Of a stretch of DNA of 64,000 nt, positions 31,786 to 41,315 are shown in pieces (the first letter of the stretch is position 1; each line of letters begins with the position of its first letter). A model generated the notes under the pieces. The model worked only from the letters and a program-made list of their open reading frames with translations. It searched no databases and had not been told where the DNA came from. A program made the position numbers and the translations under genes. Origin of the DNA: Diplolepis rosae (lineage: Eukaryota > Arthropoda > Insecta > Hymenoptera > Diplolepididae); the NCBI GenBank assembly GCA_030998225.1, contig JAPYXD010000754.1:992001-1056000 (forward strand). Reading direction: 5' to 3'.

Positions 31786-32169
31786 GTGTTGGGCATTTGA
31801 TTTAATCTCAATTATAAAAAGTAAACATGACGAAGCATTCGTAAAAAATTATGATTAATTATTTGATTAATTTTATTTTATTTAACTTAAAATTATATCA
31901 CTTGAGTTCCTCTTGCATCGTTGGCAACGATTAAGGAGTGTGGAACATTTTATTTAAACTAAATTATAAAAAGTAAACATGAAGCATTTTTAACAAATTA
32001 AGATTAAATAATATTATAAATCTTGTTTAATTTACCTTAAAATTATATTACTTGACTTCCTCTTGCCTCATTAGCAACGATTTTGGAGTTTTCAACATTT
32101 TGTTTAATCTCAATTATAAAAAGTAAGCATAAGGAAGCATTTTTAATAGATTGAGAGGTTATGCAATGC
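31786..32169. repeat. ~150 bp tandem repeat, about 2.5 units
   Basis: Units start near 31786, 31936 and 32086. They share TCAATTATAAAAAGTAAACAT, GAAGCATTTTTA, CTTAAAATTATAT, CACTTGAGTTCCTCTTGC and GCAACGATT. The third is truncated. Confidence 0.75.
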
Positions 32170-32203
32170 CGCCTGACAGATCGCAGTAATTCATACACAT
32201 ATG

Positions 32204-32651
32204 CACTGAAAAAACAGTATAGCTAAGAGAACTATATTTTGGTCCTCAGAACCAGAAAATATTGCTATCAGACCAGTGCTACGGTATGGTCCTCAGAACT
32301 ATACGAGTATATGTGAGACAGCTATACAAGTTCGTTGATATGACAATACCATGTATAGCGATCGTTAATAAAATATTATACCATCGTTATCGCTCTTGTG
32401 AATTTTTGCGTGTGATAAAACAATACGCGATACGCAAAAATGATCTTTCAAAGAAAGAAAAAATGCTCCAAACAAATCGACAAACGCTTCGAAAAAATGA
32501 CACTTCTTTCTCATTCGAGGTTAGAGTCGCGTGCATGCGAAGCAATGTATAGGTCGCGCGGCAAACCAGTATAGTTATCTCATCTATACCGCATGGGTCG
32601 AGACTCTATATACCGGTATAAGTCGAACAGCTATACTGTTTTTTCCGTGTG
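32204..32651. mobile_element. 448 bp nested element, ends CACTGAAAAAACAGTATAG
   Basis: CACTGAAAAAACAGTATAG at the left faces CTATACTGTTTTTTCCGTGTG at the right. It disrupts the surrounding ATTACTGCG element. A 96-codon frame inside (32262-32552) has no recognisable domain and is not called. A TA duplication is not seen. Confidence 0.65.
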
Positions 32652-33067
32652 AAAATCAAGTACCAAATACTGTTTTCCTAAAAAATGATTAAAAAACGTA
32701 TTTTTTGTTAGTTTACATAAATATTTAGAAAAATAAGATATTTACTTTCCAGAAAATAATATCACAATAAATATTTTATTTTCAGAAACGGAATTACAAC
32801 AAGTTTTTCAGAACGTGCTTATGACCTGTCAACAAATCTAAGCCGTAAAACTGTAGAATTCGGAAACATGAGAGTTTCAAATTGCAATCAATTAGCTACA
32901 AATATCGTAACTATTGATAATTCGTTTATACTTATTATGCTTGGATTAGAAATTAATTGTTTTTAATTGTTCTGTAACGTTATATATCTTTAAAACATTG
33001 TAATTTATTAGTTTTATTTGAAACCGCAGTAACAGGGGCATCCACAGTAATACCCACACTTACTCTA

Positions 33068-34185
33068 TTATTAAAATTGTAATTTTAAAAAATAAATAAA
33101 ATTCATGGAGATTTGAATAATTTTCAAAGATAGAAAATGTTTAAAATTTCAAAGTATGTATTGGGCATTGAACAAATTTAGCGAGATTTAATACGTTTTA
33201 TATAATGTAGAGATGAATTCCATGATAAATAATAAAGTTGCAATGGGATTTCAAGTAATATTATGTATTTTACAAAGCTATTTAAAATTATATGAGGTTT
33301 TGTACTCCAATGTTTTATTGGATATCATGAAATTTTAAACGATTCTAAGAGATTGCATGAGATGTCATGTATTCTTATGGGATTTTATGTAAAAGTGTAC
33401 ACTTGAATTTCAGTAGTAGTTAACCCTTTCTTGAGAGTACTTACTCACATGTGTCTCTAGTATCTTTGTATTTTTTGTTTCATGTCCAAGTCACGTAATG
33501 CATTTCAAAATACTTCCTTTCCTTTTTACATGCTGCTTGATTTTGCATTTGGTAGCCGGACGTGCTATGGATTTTTAATAAAGAAGCACGAAATAAAAGT
33601 ATAGGTGACATGAGGTCGTGAATATCATAACACATAAAAAATTATGAGACAAAATTTGATGCAATCTTTTCCATCATTTATTTGTTTTATCTGTCTGAAG
33701 AAACAAAGTATTCTAAACCTCAAATTCATGATTGGGTAATAAAAATTTTATGTGCATTTATAAAAACATTTGGTTATCCCAACCAAAATTCGTTTAGATT
33801 AACCAAATAACTTGTTTCATTCGATCAAAAATGGTTTGCTTGGCTACGATTCGGTTAAACAAAAACCAAAATTTGGTTGGACCAAATATATATTTAAAGA
33901 ATTTGAACCATGTATTTTCTCCCTGTAATCATAATAATGATAAATAATTGATAAAAGGAAAATTCGCATGAAAATTTTTGTTATGAAATCCTAATACTGA
34001 TACAGGGGGAACATTTTGAAAGGCAAAGTAACTTTTTTACCCAAAACCGATTTGATTTACAATTTAAAGGAAGATATAGGGCTATAAGTAAACTGAGTTA
34101 TAAATTTATTATCGGATAACTGAATCAATCAGCCATTCATAATAAATTATCTCCATGAAATATATTGAGCGCTGCACCTGTATCT
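33068..34185. other. AT-rich DNA with TTTGGTTGGA-type words, no gene recognised
   Basis: A stretch at about 33765-33920 repeats AACCAAA / TTTGGTT words (for example AAATTTGGTTGGACCAAAT). Similar words occur at about 35795-35960 and 42060-42175, so these may be decayed copies of one small repeat family. The rest is AT-rich spacer. Confidence 0.35.
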
Positions 34186-34186
34186 A

Positions 34187-34192
34187 GTTTAT
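34187..34192 (-). terminator. Possible polyadenylation signal (AATAAA)
   Basis: AATAAA on the minus strand about 130 nt past the stop at 34321. Such hexamers are common in AT-rich DNA, so support is only positional. Confidence 0.3.
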
Positions 34193-34320
34193 TCAGAAAG
34201 AGGTCTGTGAAATTCGATATTCGTTTAATATTATGTGTGCAAATTTATAAATAATTTGAATAATCGATATTCGCGAAAGTGAGTTTAATCTTACTTGAAG
34301 TGATACCGGGGCACAAATTT

Positions 34321-34552
34321 TTATGAAGCTATGGTTGTTTGAAAAGTACTCAGTCCTGAAGATTCGTAAAGCGATGAGTAACATTTCGTGACTGTGAAAT
34401 CACTGATGCAATCCGTTGAATCGAAAATTTGAGTTGGTTCGTGATGAAGTTGAGTGCTTCTGTAAATTAGACGACAGATATTGCTATCACTGTAACTTCC
34501 ATTGTAGATATTTCTCGACCAGTTATTACGGAATTGATTCACGACGAAAGAT
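34321..34552 (-). CDS. Probable terminal exon of an unrecognised gene
   Basis: A minus-strand segment with acceptor ATTCTAACAG before A at 34552. It is open for 77 codons to TAA at 34323-34321. The product reads S-F-V-V-N-Q-F-R-N-N-W-S-R-N-I-Y-N-G, continues I-C-R-L-I-Y-R-S-T-Q-L-H-H-E-P and D-S-T-D-C-I-S-D-F. Composition is balanced rather than A/T-codon random. The first base completes the codon left by the donor at 34682/34681 (CA plus A gives Gln) and the frame stays open across the junction. No family was recognised. Function is unknown. Confidence 0.45.
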
Positions 34553-34681
34553 CTGTTAGAATTAATAATGTTTGGTTTTCACATAAAATTCTTATTCGAG
34601 GAGAGTTAATTTTTAAATGTACTAATTGCTAAATTGGATTTCAAATCCATTAGAGTTACTTAACTAAATAAGAAAACGTAC

Positions 34682-35052
34682 TGGGATCGAGTGAGTGGCT
34701 TGTAGACGCATGTCAACATTTTCTCTTCCTTTTTACAATTTTCTTCAGATCCTTGAAAGTTTATACCATCGAGTTTATTTTCAGATTCTCTTATATTCAG
34801 TTTCTTTTGTTCGTAGCATAGCTCCGCCAGGTCAAGCGTGTCCTCAAAGGTTTGCAAGGACTCGATGAATTTGGATCTAATCTTATTCAGTCCTGCGTAA
34901 CAGTCGGTCTCTAAATCGAAGATTTTTTGCTTGTAGTAACTCGATGTTGGCGTTGTAGATGTCCAAGAAACATTCTGGCTAAACGATTCCACATCTTTTT
35001 GCTTCTTTTGCGAATCTTCAAAGTTAGAGACAGAATCCCATGTCGCTATATC
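34682..35052 (-). CDS. Probable internal exon of an unrecognised gene
   Basis: A minus-strand 371 bp segment. The acceptor TTGATATTAG precedes G at 35052 and the donor GTACGT follows A at 34682. It is open throughout. It reads D-I-A-T-W-D-S-V-S-N-F-E-D, then S-Y-Y-K-Q-K-I-F-D-L-E-T-D-C-Y-A-G-L-N-K-I-R-S-K-F-I-E-S-L, T-F-E-D-T-L-D-L-A-E-L-C-Y-E-Q-K-K-L-N-I, and a Lys/Glu-rich end. The helical, charged middle suggests coiled-coil. It begins in phase 0, so an upstream exon is needed; the candidate near 39.3-39.45 kb ends in phase 0. No homologue was recognised. A weak pyrimidine tract at the acceptor is the main doubt. Confidence 0.45.
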
Positions 35053-36284
35053 CTAATATCAAGCTTTTATTTTACATCAAACTTTCTTTCTTTTCTTCGC
35101 ATTTATTAAGTATTTCCAGTTTTTCAAGTGACTTTTTACTAATTTTGTTCTGTGACTCATGTTTAGCTATTTAGTTAACTGATTCGTACTAAGAGAATTG
35201 ATTAGAGGTATTGTGAAAAGGAATTTGTTTTTTGTGAAGACTAGTATAAAAATTTGTTTTTCAATATTAGTTCCTTTTACTGATTTTATTCAGTGGCTAA
35301 TTTCTAGAAATTTATTTAACTGATTTTGACTTAATAGACTGATTAGCTAGTAATGAGTCAATGAATAAAATTAGTAATATTAAAATTAGTGGTGTAAATA
35401 AAAACACTTTTTCAATAATTTCCCTAGTCACTTTTAGAAAACCTTTCAATCATTATTCGGATTAATATTTTTTGATGATATTTATTCCTATCACTCACTA
35501 AAAAAACTTATATTTCCTCCACTAAAATGAATTTCTGTAATGAAATGAATTTCATTGTAATAATCTAGAATAATCTTAGAACCAAAACTTTCTTGAATTA
35601 TTTGTAAGTACTTATCAAATTCTGTGAAACTTTTTTAATTCTAGCACGAAATTCTAGTTTCTTGGAAATTTATCTGCTACTTTTATACAAAAAACACAAA
35701 TGCTTTTTACAAAATTTTTACAAAAATTGGAAAATTATAATATGATTGAAAAGAATCTATAAATTTTTGCTATTCTCATACGGATACATCCAGAAAAAGA
35801 TTTGCTCGAATCAACTGGAGCATTTGATCCACTTGAAAAAGACTTGGTTAAATCGACTATTTGGTTGAATTAACCAAACATTAAGCCAACCTTATAATAA
35901 GCAAATTCTCTGATTGATCCAAATAAATTTCGGTTGGATTAAGCAAATACTTGTCTATTTGAAGCCATTTGAATTACAGAACAAACTTATTTCTCAATTG
36001 TAAATAATTAAATTTTCTAGATAATGAACATGTAAATTACCAAATGGGGAAAAGATACTACTTGATCACTTTCTCCAAAACCGCAAATTTGTTGCATTTT
36101 CAATTGATCGGACTGAATTGATTCCCAGTTGCCTATTCCATCGTCAAAAATCTCTGTAAGTCATATAGTTATAAATATATTACTATAATATATTTGTCTT
36201 GCCAATTATCAGATCTTTAGAAAAAATAGTTTTTCTATGATTTCAAGAATTGTAATGATATTATTTATATTGCCTTATGAAATA
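35053..36284. other. Possible intron of the unrecognised gene, AT-rich
   Basis: No gene was recognised. A decayed TTTGGTTGGA-type repeat lies at about 35795-35960. Confidence 0.3.
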
Positions 36285-36872
36285 ATAGTATATTATGTAC
36301 CAATGCACACAATTCGGGTAATTACGAGACTCGCTTATGCTCGCAGGAGATCGAAGCGAAGGCGCAGTCGATGCGTAGTCGAGGCGTAGCTGAGGCAAAA
36401 CCAAGACGAAGCCGAGGCGCGATCAGTCCTGCGAGCATTTTAAGCGAGTCTCGTAATTACCCGAATTGTGTGCATTGTTACATATTCTATTTTATGTGAC
36501 TTCAGCGCATATACGAGTTTTTATGCGTACGCTCGAATCCAATTTGAAAAGGTCGAAATTGCCGTGATTATCTCACTTGACATTTTGCGAATACTTCCGG
36601 CCATTTTGATTTTCTCGAGCTTGTGTAGTAGTAGCGTATTGTAATAGATGCATGCGAAGTTCAAATGTACAAGGCGTTGTCAGTACGGCGCCAACGCTGT
36701 ACGAAGAAGAATAAGAAGCAGATTACGCTCCGCTGTATCGTAATAGGCGCATGCGCAGTTCAATGTTTACATTACATTCCTCTGTACCGCAATTCACAAC
36801 ATTACGCTACTCTCAACTGTAGCGTAAAAGCAAGTTTACGCGCCGGAGATACATAAAAAACATTATTCTTCA
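36285..36872. repeat. Dispersed repeat family, copy 2, with ~60 bp inverted arms
   Basis: This is the sister of 3340-3940, with the same ordered blocks. In this copy the left arm (about 36285-36348, containing CACACAATTCGGGTAATTACG, abbreviated ATTCGGGTAATTACG) and right arm (36427-36492) are near-perfect inverted copies with a 3 bp indel. They enclose the GAGGCGTAGC-type tandem units. Downstream blocks match copy 1. A 63-codon frame inside is a shadow. Confidence 0.8.
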
Positions 36873-37014
36873 GGCAAAAAATGTAAAACACACGCATAAT
36901 ATTAATCTCAATAATGTGATTTGGAACTAAATTTTTTCCTACTACCACTTCGCATTAATTCTTTGAAAATGGCCAAATTTTAGTAAATAACTGCTTATTC
37001 TTTTAGAAAAAAAT

Positions 37015-37165
37015 CTGCCCGCTTCGCGGGCACATTCCCGTTGCGCGCTTTGCGCGCAGCTCGCTTCGCTCGCAAGTTTGAACGCGCCTAGGGCGCGCGA
37101 TTCGATCGTCGCGCTTCGCGCTCCGTTCTTTCTGGACCTCGCGCTTCGCGCTCGGTCTTGTGCTC
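37015..37165. repeat. GC-rich cluster of short perfect hairpins
   Basis: CCCGCTTCGCGGG, GCGCGCTTTGCGCGC, GCTCGCTTCGCTCGC, GCGCCTAGGGCGC and two GCGCTTCGCGCTC words lie within 150 bp of otherwise AT-rich DNA. One more GCGCTTCGCGCTC is at about 37354-37368. A minus-strand frame across it is Ala/Arg/Ser-rich and reflects the repeats. Confidence 0.75.
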
Positions 37166-37169
37166 TTCG

Positions 37170-37414
37170 CATACGTTTAAGTTTATTTCTTATAATTTAA
37201 TACTGAAGCTCAAAGCAATTTAATGATATTAAAGATGATGTAAATTAGTCATTTTCTCAAATTCACTAAGTTTCTTTTTCAATTTAAGTGATTTAAGTAA
37301 ATTCAATTTACTTAAGGCTCTATCGGCCTTAATAAACACATTCTCATCATGACACTCGCGCTTCGCGCTCGATTTTCTGTATGCATTTTTGTAACTTTTT
37401 AATAAATTACATGA
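37170..37414. other. AT-rich spacer around a further GCGCTTCGCGCTC word
   Basis: Nothing else was recognised in this stretch. Confidence 0.3.
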
Positions 37415-38035
37415 TTATTAATAAATTTATTTTCTTCCAAATATCTCAAAAAGGAAAAACAATCGTAGACTTTATTTAAGGAAACGATTTTGCAGAACAA
37501 CGCTTATTTCGTATCTCACATATTTTGGTGAAAAAAATCGAATTTTTTCAATATTAAAAATCAAAAAATTAAAATATACATCCTGTCAAGAAATTTCTCG
37601 ATAAGAATGTGTAGACCTTATTTAGCCAAACAATTTTTCATCTCAAAGTTTTTTTTGTATCTCACATATTTTGCCTAAAAAATGGAATTTTTGAATTTTA
37701 ATCGTATTTTTTGGAATTGAAACGAAAAATATATGTTTTATCAGAAACTGTGTGAGACAAAACTTGTAGATCTTTTTGAAACTAACAACTTTGTATTCTT
37801 ACGTTTTTTTCTTATTTTACATATTATTGTTAAAAAATTGAATTTTGGATTTTCAATAGTTTTTTTTTTAATTAAAAAGAAAAATATGCATCTTATGAAA
37901 AAAGTTTACAATTCAAATTTGTAGGTCTTTATTTATTCAATAATATTGTATCATAACGTTTTTTCGTATCTCCTATAATTTAACTGGAAAATGGGATTTT
38001 GATATTGACTTTTTTCGAATTTAAATATGCTGTAA
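37415..38035. repeat. Degenerate ~156 bp tandem repeat, about 4 units
   Basis: AAAATATRCATC-type starts occur near 37570, 37726 and 37882, exactly 156 bp apart, with a more decayed unit before them. Each unit continues with a GTAGAYCTTTATTT word and a CGTATCTCACATATTTT word, then a T-rich end. Confidence 0.65.
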
Positions 38036-38420
38036 CATTTCTAATTTTGATTTAATCAAAAAATGTTATCAGGATAATTTTTAGAGATTTATGAGCACTA
38101 TCTAAAACCAATATTGAAATTTTTGATTTTTTCAAAAAATTATTTTCAAAAACACAAAAGTAGTGCTCAACCCCTCAATTTTGATTGGATGTGGCTGGTT
38201 AACGAACTTGTCCTTACTTTTTCGGCTCCGATAAAGTGTACCAAAGCTCAATTCAATCTGATAATTCTATCGAGAGTTATGCCGCACACGACCTACACAC
38301 AGACAGACAGACACTTTCGTAAAAACCATTTTTTCTGACTCAGGGGGTCTCAAAACGTAAAGATTTAATGAAAATTTCGAAAGTCATTTTTCACATAAAA
38401 CCAATACCTTCTCATCCATG
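38036..38420. repeat. Probable dispersed-repeat end with (CAGA)n
   Basis: ACACACAGACAGACAGACAC at about 38292-38311 is followed by GACTCAGGGGGTCTCAAAAC and an AT-rich tail. The sharp change of composition and the word GACTCAGGGGGTCTC suggest the end of an interspersed element, possibly including the 156 bp repeats before it. The class was not determined. Confidence 0.45.
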
Positions 38421-39298
38421 ATGAGAATGTAAAAAAATCTTTACAACATGCCCATTTATAATTTTTAAAGTAACATTTTCAATGGTAAAAATCTTTAAGG
38501 CAATATTTTAAAAATAATTTTTTCTAGACAAATAATTATATTTGTAATTTACTTAATTTTAAAATTGGAAAGGGTTAAGTTGTAGAGAATATTCTTTTTG
38601 AAAAATTTAATTGCAAGTAACGTTATTAAAATTAATATTTTAAATATTTTTTGAATTGTTTGCATAAATAATAATGTTTTTCATTTCATAAGCCGCTATA
38701 AGTAATATATTTATAATTCTTAAAATTGTAAAAGAACTATTTTTCCAAATATCTGATATTTGGCAGAACAAATACCCTAATGCGTTTTAATTGATAAAAA
38801 AAAACCAAATTTTACTTTCCCTATTCTATATTTTATCGGAATTCATTTGAGCAAATTATTCAGAAAAATAAGAATCAGGGTAAATGGCAATTCTAGAAAA
38901 GTAAAAATTAGAGCAAATGGTATTTTGGAAAGATTAAAATCATGACAATCAGTAATTCCGAAAAATAAAAATCATGCCAAACGGTATTTGGAAAAAGTAA
39001 AAATGAGGACAAATATGTATTCAGAAAAATGAAAATGCAGTTAAATATTTGTTCACAAAAATGAATTTCGATAAAATATAGACTAAGGAAAATAAAATTT
39101 GAAGCATATTCATGCGCCTTCATTAAAATCTGATTGTTAATGTTGGGATTAAAGTGGTGATAATTGTTGTTGAATGAGCAGAAAACCTTCATGGCTCGAA
39201 TAATTCTGTCCTTGACAAAGGGTCCATGACGTCAATTGGATTTCCCGTTGCAGGTTTAACCTCTCTAAATGAAGTGCTAGACGCAGTTCTCCAAGTAC
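38421..39298. other. AT-rich DNA, no gene recognised
   Basis: Between about 38890 and 39060 a loose repeat of GTAAAAATNAGGNNAAATGGTATTNNGGAAA-like phrases, ~40 bp apart, is visible (four or five units). Otherwise it is spacer. Confidence 0.35.
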
Positions 39299-39458
39299 CT
39301 GGCGCAGCTGAGTGATTCGTGAGACGAGGGCAGCGTTGTATTGCTGGTTTTCGAAAAGTTCCGTATTATTCTGGGGTACCGAAGTGTTTGTGCTGCACAT
39401 TTTCGATAGATTTCAATGCGAATCGGAAAGCACTTTTCCACCATTCCACGAGTTTCCA
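39299..39458 (-). CDS. Possible 5' exon of the unrecognised gene
   Basis: Minus strand. A strong pyrimidine tract with CTACCTCCAAG precedes T at 39458, and CAG at 39301-39299 is followed by GTACTT. An ATG at 39400 (context GAAAATG) opens M-C-S-T-N-T-S-V-P-Q, then Q-Y-N-A-A-L-V-S-R-I-T-Q-L-R-Q to the proposed donor. An in-frame TGA precedes the ATG, as expected for a leader. The exon would end in phase 0, matching the exon at 35052. The frame also stays open past the donor to 39149 through a helical L-G-E-L-R-L-A-L-H-L-E-R-L stretch, so the true exon end may be lower or this may be a separate short gene. Confidence 0.33.
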
Positions 39459-40100
39459 CTTGGAGGTAGGAAATATAAAGGCAGCGGAATCAGTATCGAA
39501 AATTCGGAGGTAAAGGTCGACGAAAAGGCGATGTCAGCTTTGGTGCATTTCACGATACATTCGACTAGGCTGTCAAAGTTTTTTTATAGTCTTTCTTCCA
39601 CAATAAACATGAATGGTGCTTCAAAAGAAAACCAATGGTTTCTCAATAAATATTTGTTTCAGCCACTTTCTACTTATTTCAGCACGTTGCAAAAAAAAGT
39701 GCATATAATAATTATTTAATCAGACTGACTAGCTTATATAATTTAGTTGTTCTAATCACTTCATTCTTCTAATCACAGTAATAACAATAAATTTTATTGT
39801 TTTATAAGATAGTTTTCATTAAGAGATAACTCCTCTGCATAAATCTTCGAGCACGTTTGTAAAGTTATTATTAATTAGAGATTTTTATCTTATATTAAGC
39901 AAGTACTGTCATTTATTGTTGATATTGATATTATAATTGTCTTAGTTTTATAATTATTTGGATAACTATATTTGAATATAAGGATGCTTTTCTGGAAGTC
40001 TTAACTTTGACGGTATTTAATATATTTCTTTAATAATTATTTAGGAAAACCTCCAAGTATTATTTCTAATTTCTAACTCTCAAGATTATATTGTTATCTA
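39459..40100. other. AT-rich spacer, nothing recognised
   Basis: No gene or strong repeat was seen. Plus-strand frames overlapping 39312-39719 are antisense to the candidate exon. Confidence 0.3.
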
Positions 40101-40102
40101 TA

Positions 40103-41313
40103 CACAGTGTGTCCCAAAAATAACCGAACTTTTTGTATATGGAATAAGATACACATTATATTATCTTTGAAAGTTATTATTTATTCAAAATAGGTTCCAT
40201 TAGACTCAATACAACGTTTGGAACGATCAACCAATTTATCCATAGACTTTTTAAACTCAGTTTTTGGGATGTTCTTTAGCACCTGTGTCACAGCTGATTG
40301 AATGGTTGGAACGTCATCGTAAAAAGCTCCTTTCATTGCAGTTTTTAGTTTTGGGAACAGAAAATAGTCACACGGTGATAGATAAGGCGAATACGGAGGG
40401 TAGTCTATGACACAAATCTTTTTTTTCATCAAAAATTCGTTGACTTCTTTGGTCTTGTGTGGTGGTGCATTTAACTGATGTGGAACAAAACGTGCAAAAA
40501 CCTTTCTTTTACCCAAATCTTCAGTTATTATAGTGTAGATTGTACAGTACGATAAATTTAATTCTTCTGCCAGCATTCTCACAGTGAAATTTGCATCGAT
40601 AGCGATTATTTCACGCACTTTTTCCACTAACTCAGCACGATTCGATGCTTCTGGTCGTCCAGGTCTTGGATCATCATTTAAATCGTCACGGCCATTTTTA
40701 AATCGTATAAACCACGTATAAACTTGAGTATGACTCATACAATCATCACCATAAACTTTTTTCATCAATTCGTATATCTCAGCGAATTTTTTTTCAAGTT
40801 TAACACAAAATTTTATCAAAGTGACATGTTTGGTAACATGTTTAATATAATACAAGTATTGACCCCAATTCATAGAATTTTTGTTCATTTCTCGTTATTT
40901 TGGCATAGGGTCAGTTTCTTCTTATTTTCTTTGATTAAAATTACCACTATTAGATTTAAAATTGCGCAAAAAAACTTATCTCATAGCTTGCAATTCAAAA
41001 TGAAGTAGTCCAGTAAACCGGATAAAATGAAAAAATATAAAACATTTTTCACACGAACCGACCGGAATTTTTTTTTTTTTAATTTTATTATTAAAGAAGG
41101 ATGCCAAATTGGTTCTCAATGGCAAAACGCGAACACGGTTTATTCTTTTATTGAAATGGTTGTAACTTTCACATCTGTCAACCGATTTACATGAATTTAA
41201 GTGCGTTTAAAAGAGGATGAATGTATCTTTTTAATGCTGCAAATTTTCAATGGATGGCGCTGCATGTTGTATGATTTAAATATAAAGTTCGGTTATTTTT
41301 GGGACACACTGTG
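40103..41313 (-). mobile_element. Internally deleted mariner, sister of 6974-9495 (1211 bp)
   Basis: Inverted ends CACAGTGTGTCCCAAAAATA and its mirror ending GGGACACACTGTG run into ACCGAACTTT. TA flanks at 40101-40102 and 41314-41315. The ends match those of the 6974-9495 element except for a few bases. The transposase is on the minus strand and lacks its middle. Confidence 0.9.
40181..40888 (-). CDS. Truncated mariner transposase, open, catalytic centre deleted
   Basis: A 235-codon frame. It has the N-terminal helix-turn-helix region (K-K-V-Y-G-D-D-C-M-S-H-T-Q-V-Y-T-W-F), the D-P-R-P-G-R-P hook, a second helix-turn-helix and A-R-F-V-P-H-Q-L-N. It then joins directly to A-P-P-H-K-T-K-E-V-N-E-F, just after where the second catalytic Asp should lie. 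It continues Y-S-P-Y-L-S-P-C-D-Y-F-L-F with the third Asp to Y-F-E and stop. About 110 residues with the first two Asp are missing, yet no stop or shift is present. Catalysis is impossible, but DNA binding could survive. Sister-copy homology starts at about F-C-V-K-L, so the first ~25 residues are uncertain. Confidence 0.75.
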   Translation of the reverse strand: MNKNSMNWGQYLYYIKHVTKHVTLIKFCVKLEKKFAEIYELMKKVYGDDCMSHTQVYTWFIRFKNGRDDLNDDPRPGRPEASNRAELVEKVREIIAIDANFTVRMLAEELNLSYCTIYTIITEDLGKRKVFARFVPHQLNAPPHKTKEVNEFLMKKKICVIDYPPYSPYLSPCDYFLFPKLKTAMKGAFYDDVPTIQSAVTQVLKNIPKTEFKKSMDKLVDRSKRCIESNGTYFE

Positions 41314-41315
41314 TA

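Larger units (their letters stand above)
31470..33067. mobile_element. 1.6 kb element with TAGGGTAAGTGTG ends and ATTACTGCG motifs
   Basis: TAGGGTAAGTGTG (left) is mirrored by CACACTTACTCTA (right). ATTACTGCG or a close variant occurs near 31487, 31675, 31697, 31710, 31743 and, inverted, near 32182, 33026 and 33043. They thus point inwards from both sides. The interior holds a 150 bp tandem repeat (31786-32169) and a nested element (32204-32651). No transposase frame was recognised. The target duplication is unclear. Confidence 0.6.

Noticed and set aside
32262..32552. 96-codon plus-strand frame
   Set aside because: It lies within a miniature element, with no domain and a low-complexity Lys/Arg end.
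36942..37172. Ala/Arg/Ser-rich 76-codon frame
   Set aside because: It is a read-through of GC-rich hairpin repeats.
39312..39719. 135-codon plus-strand frame
   Set aside because: It is antisense to the better-supported candidate exon and has no recognisable domain or splice context.
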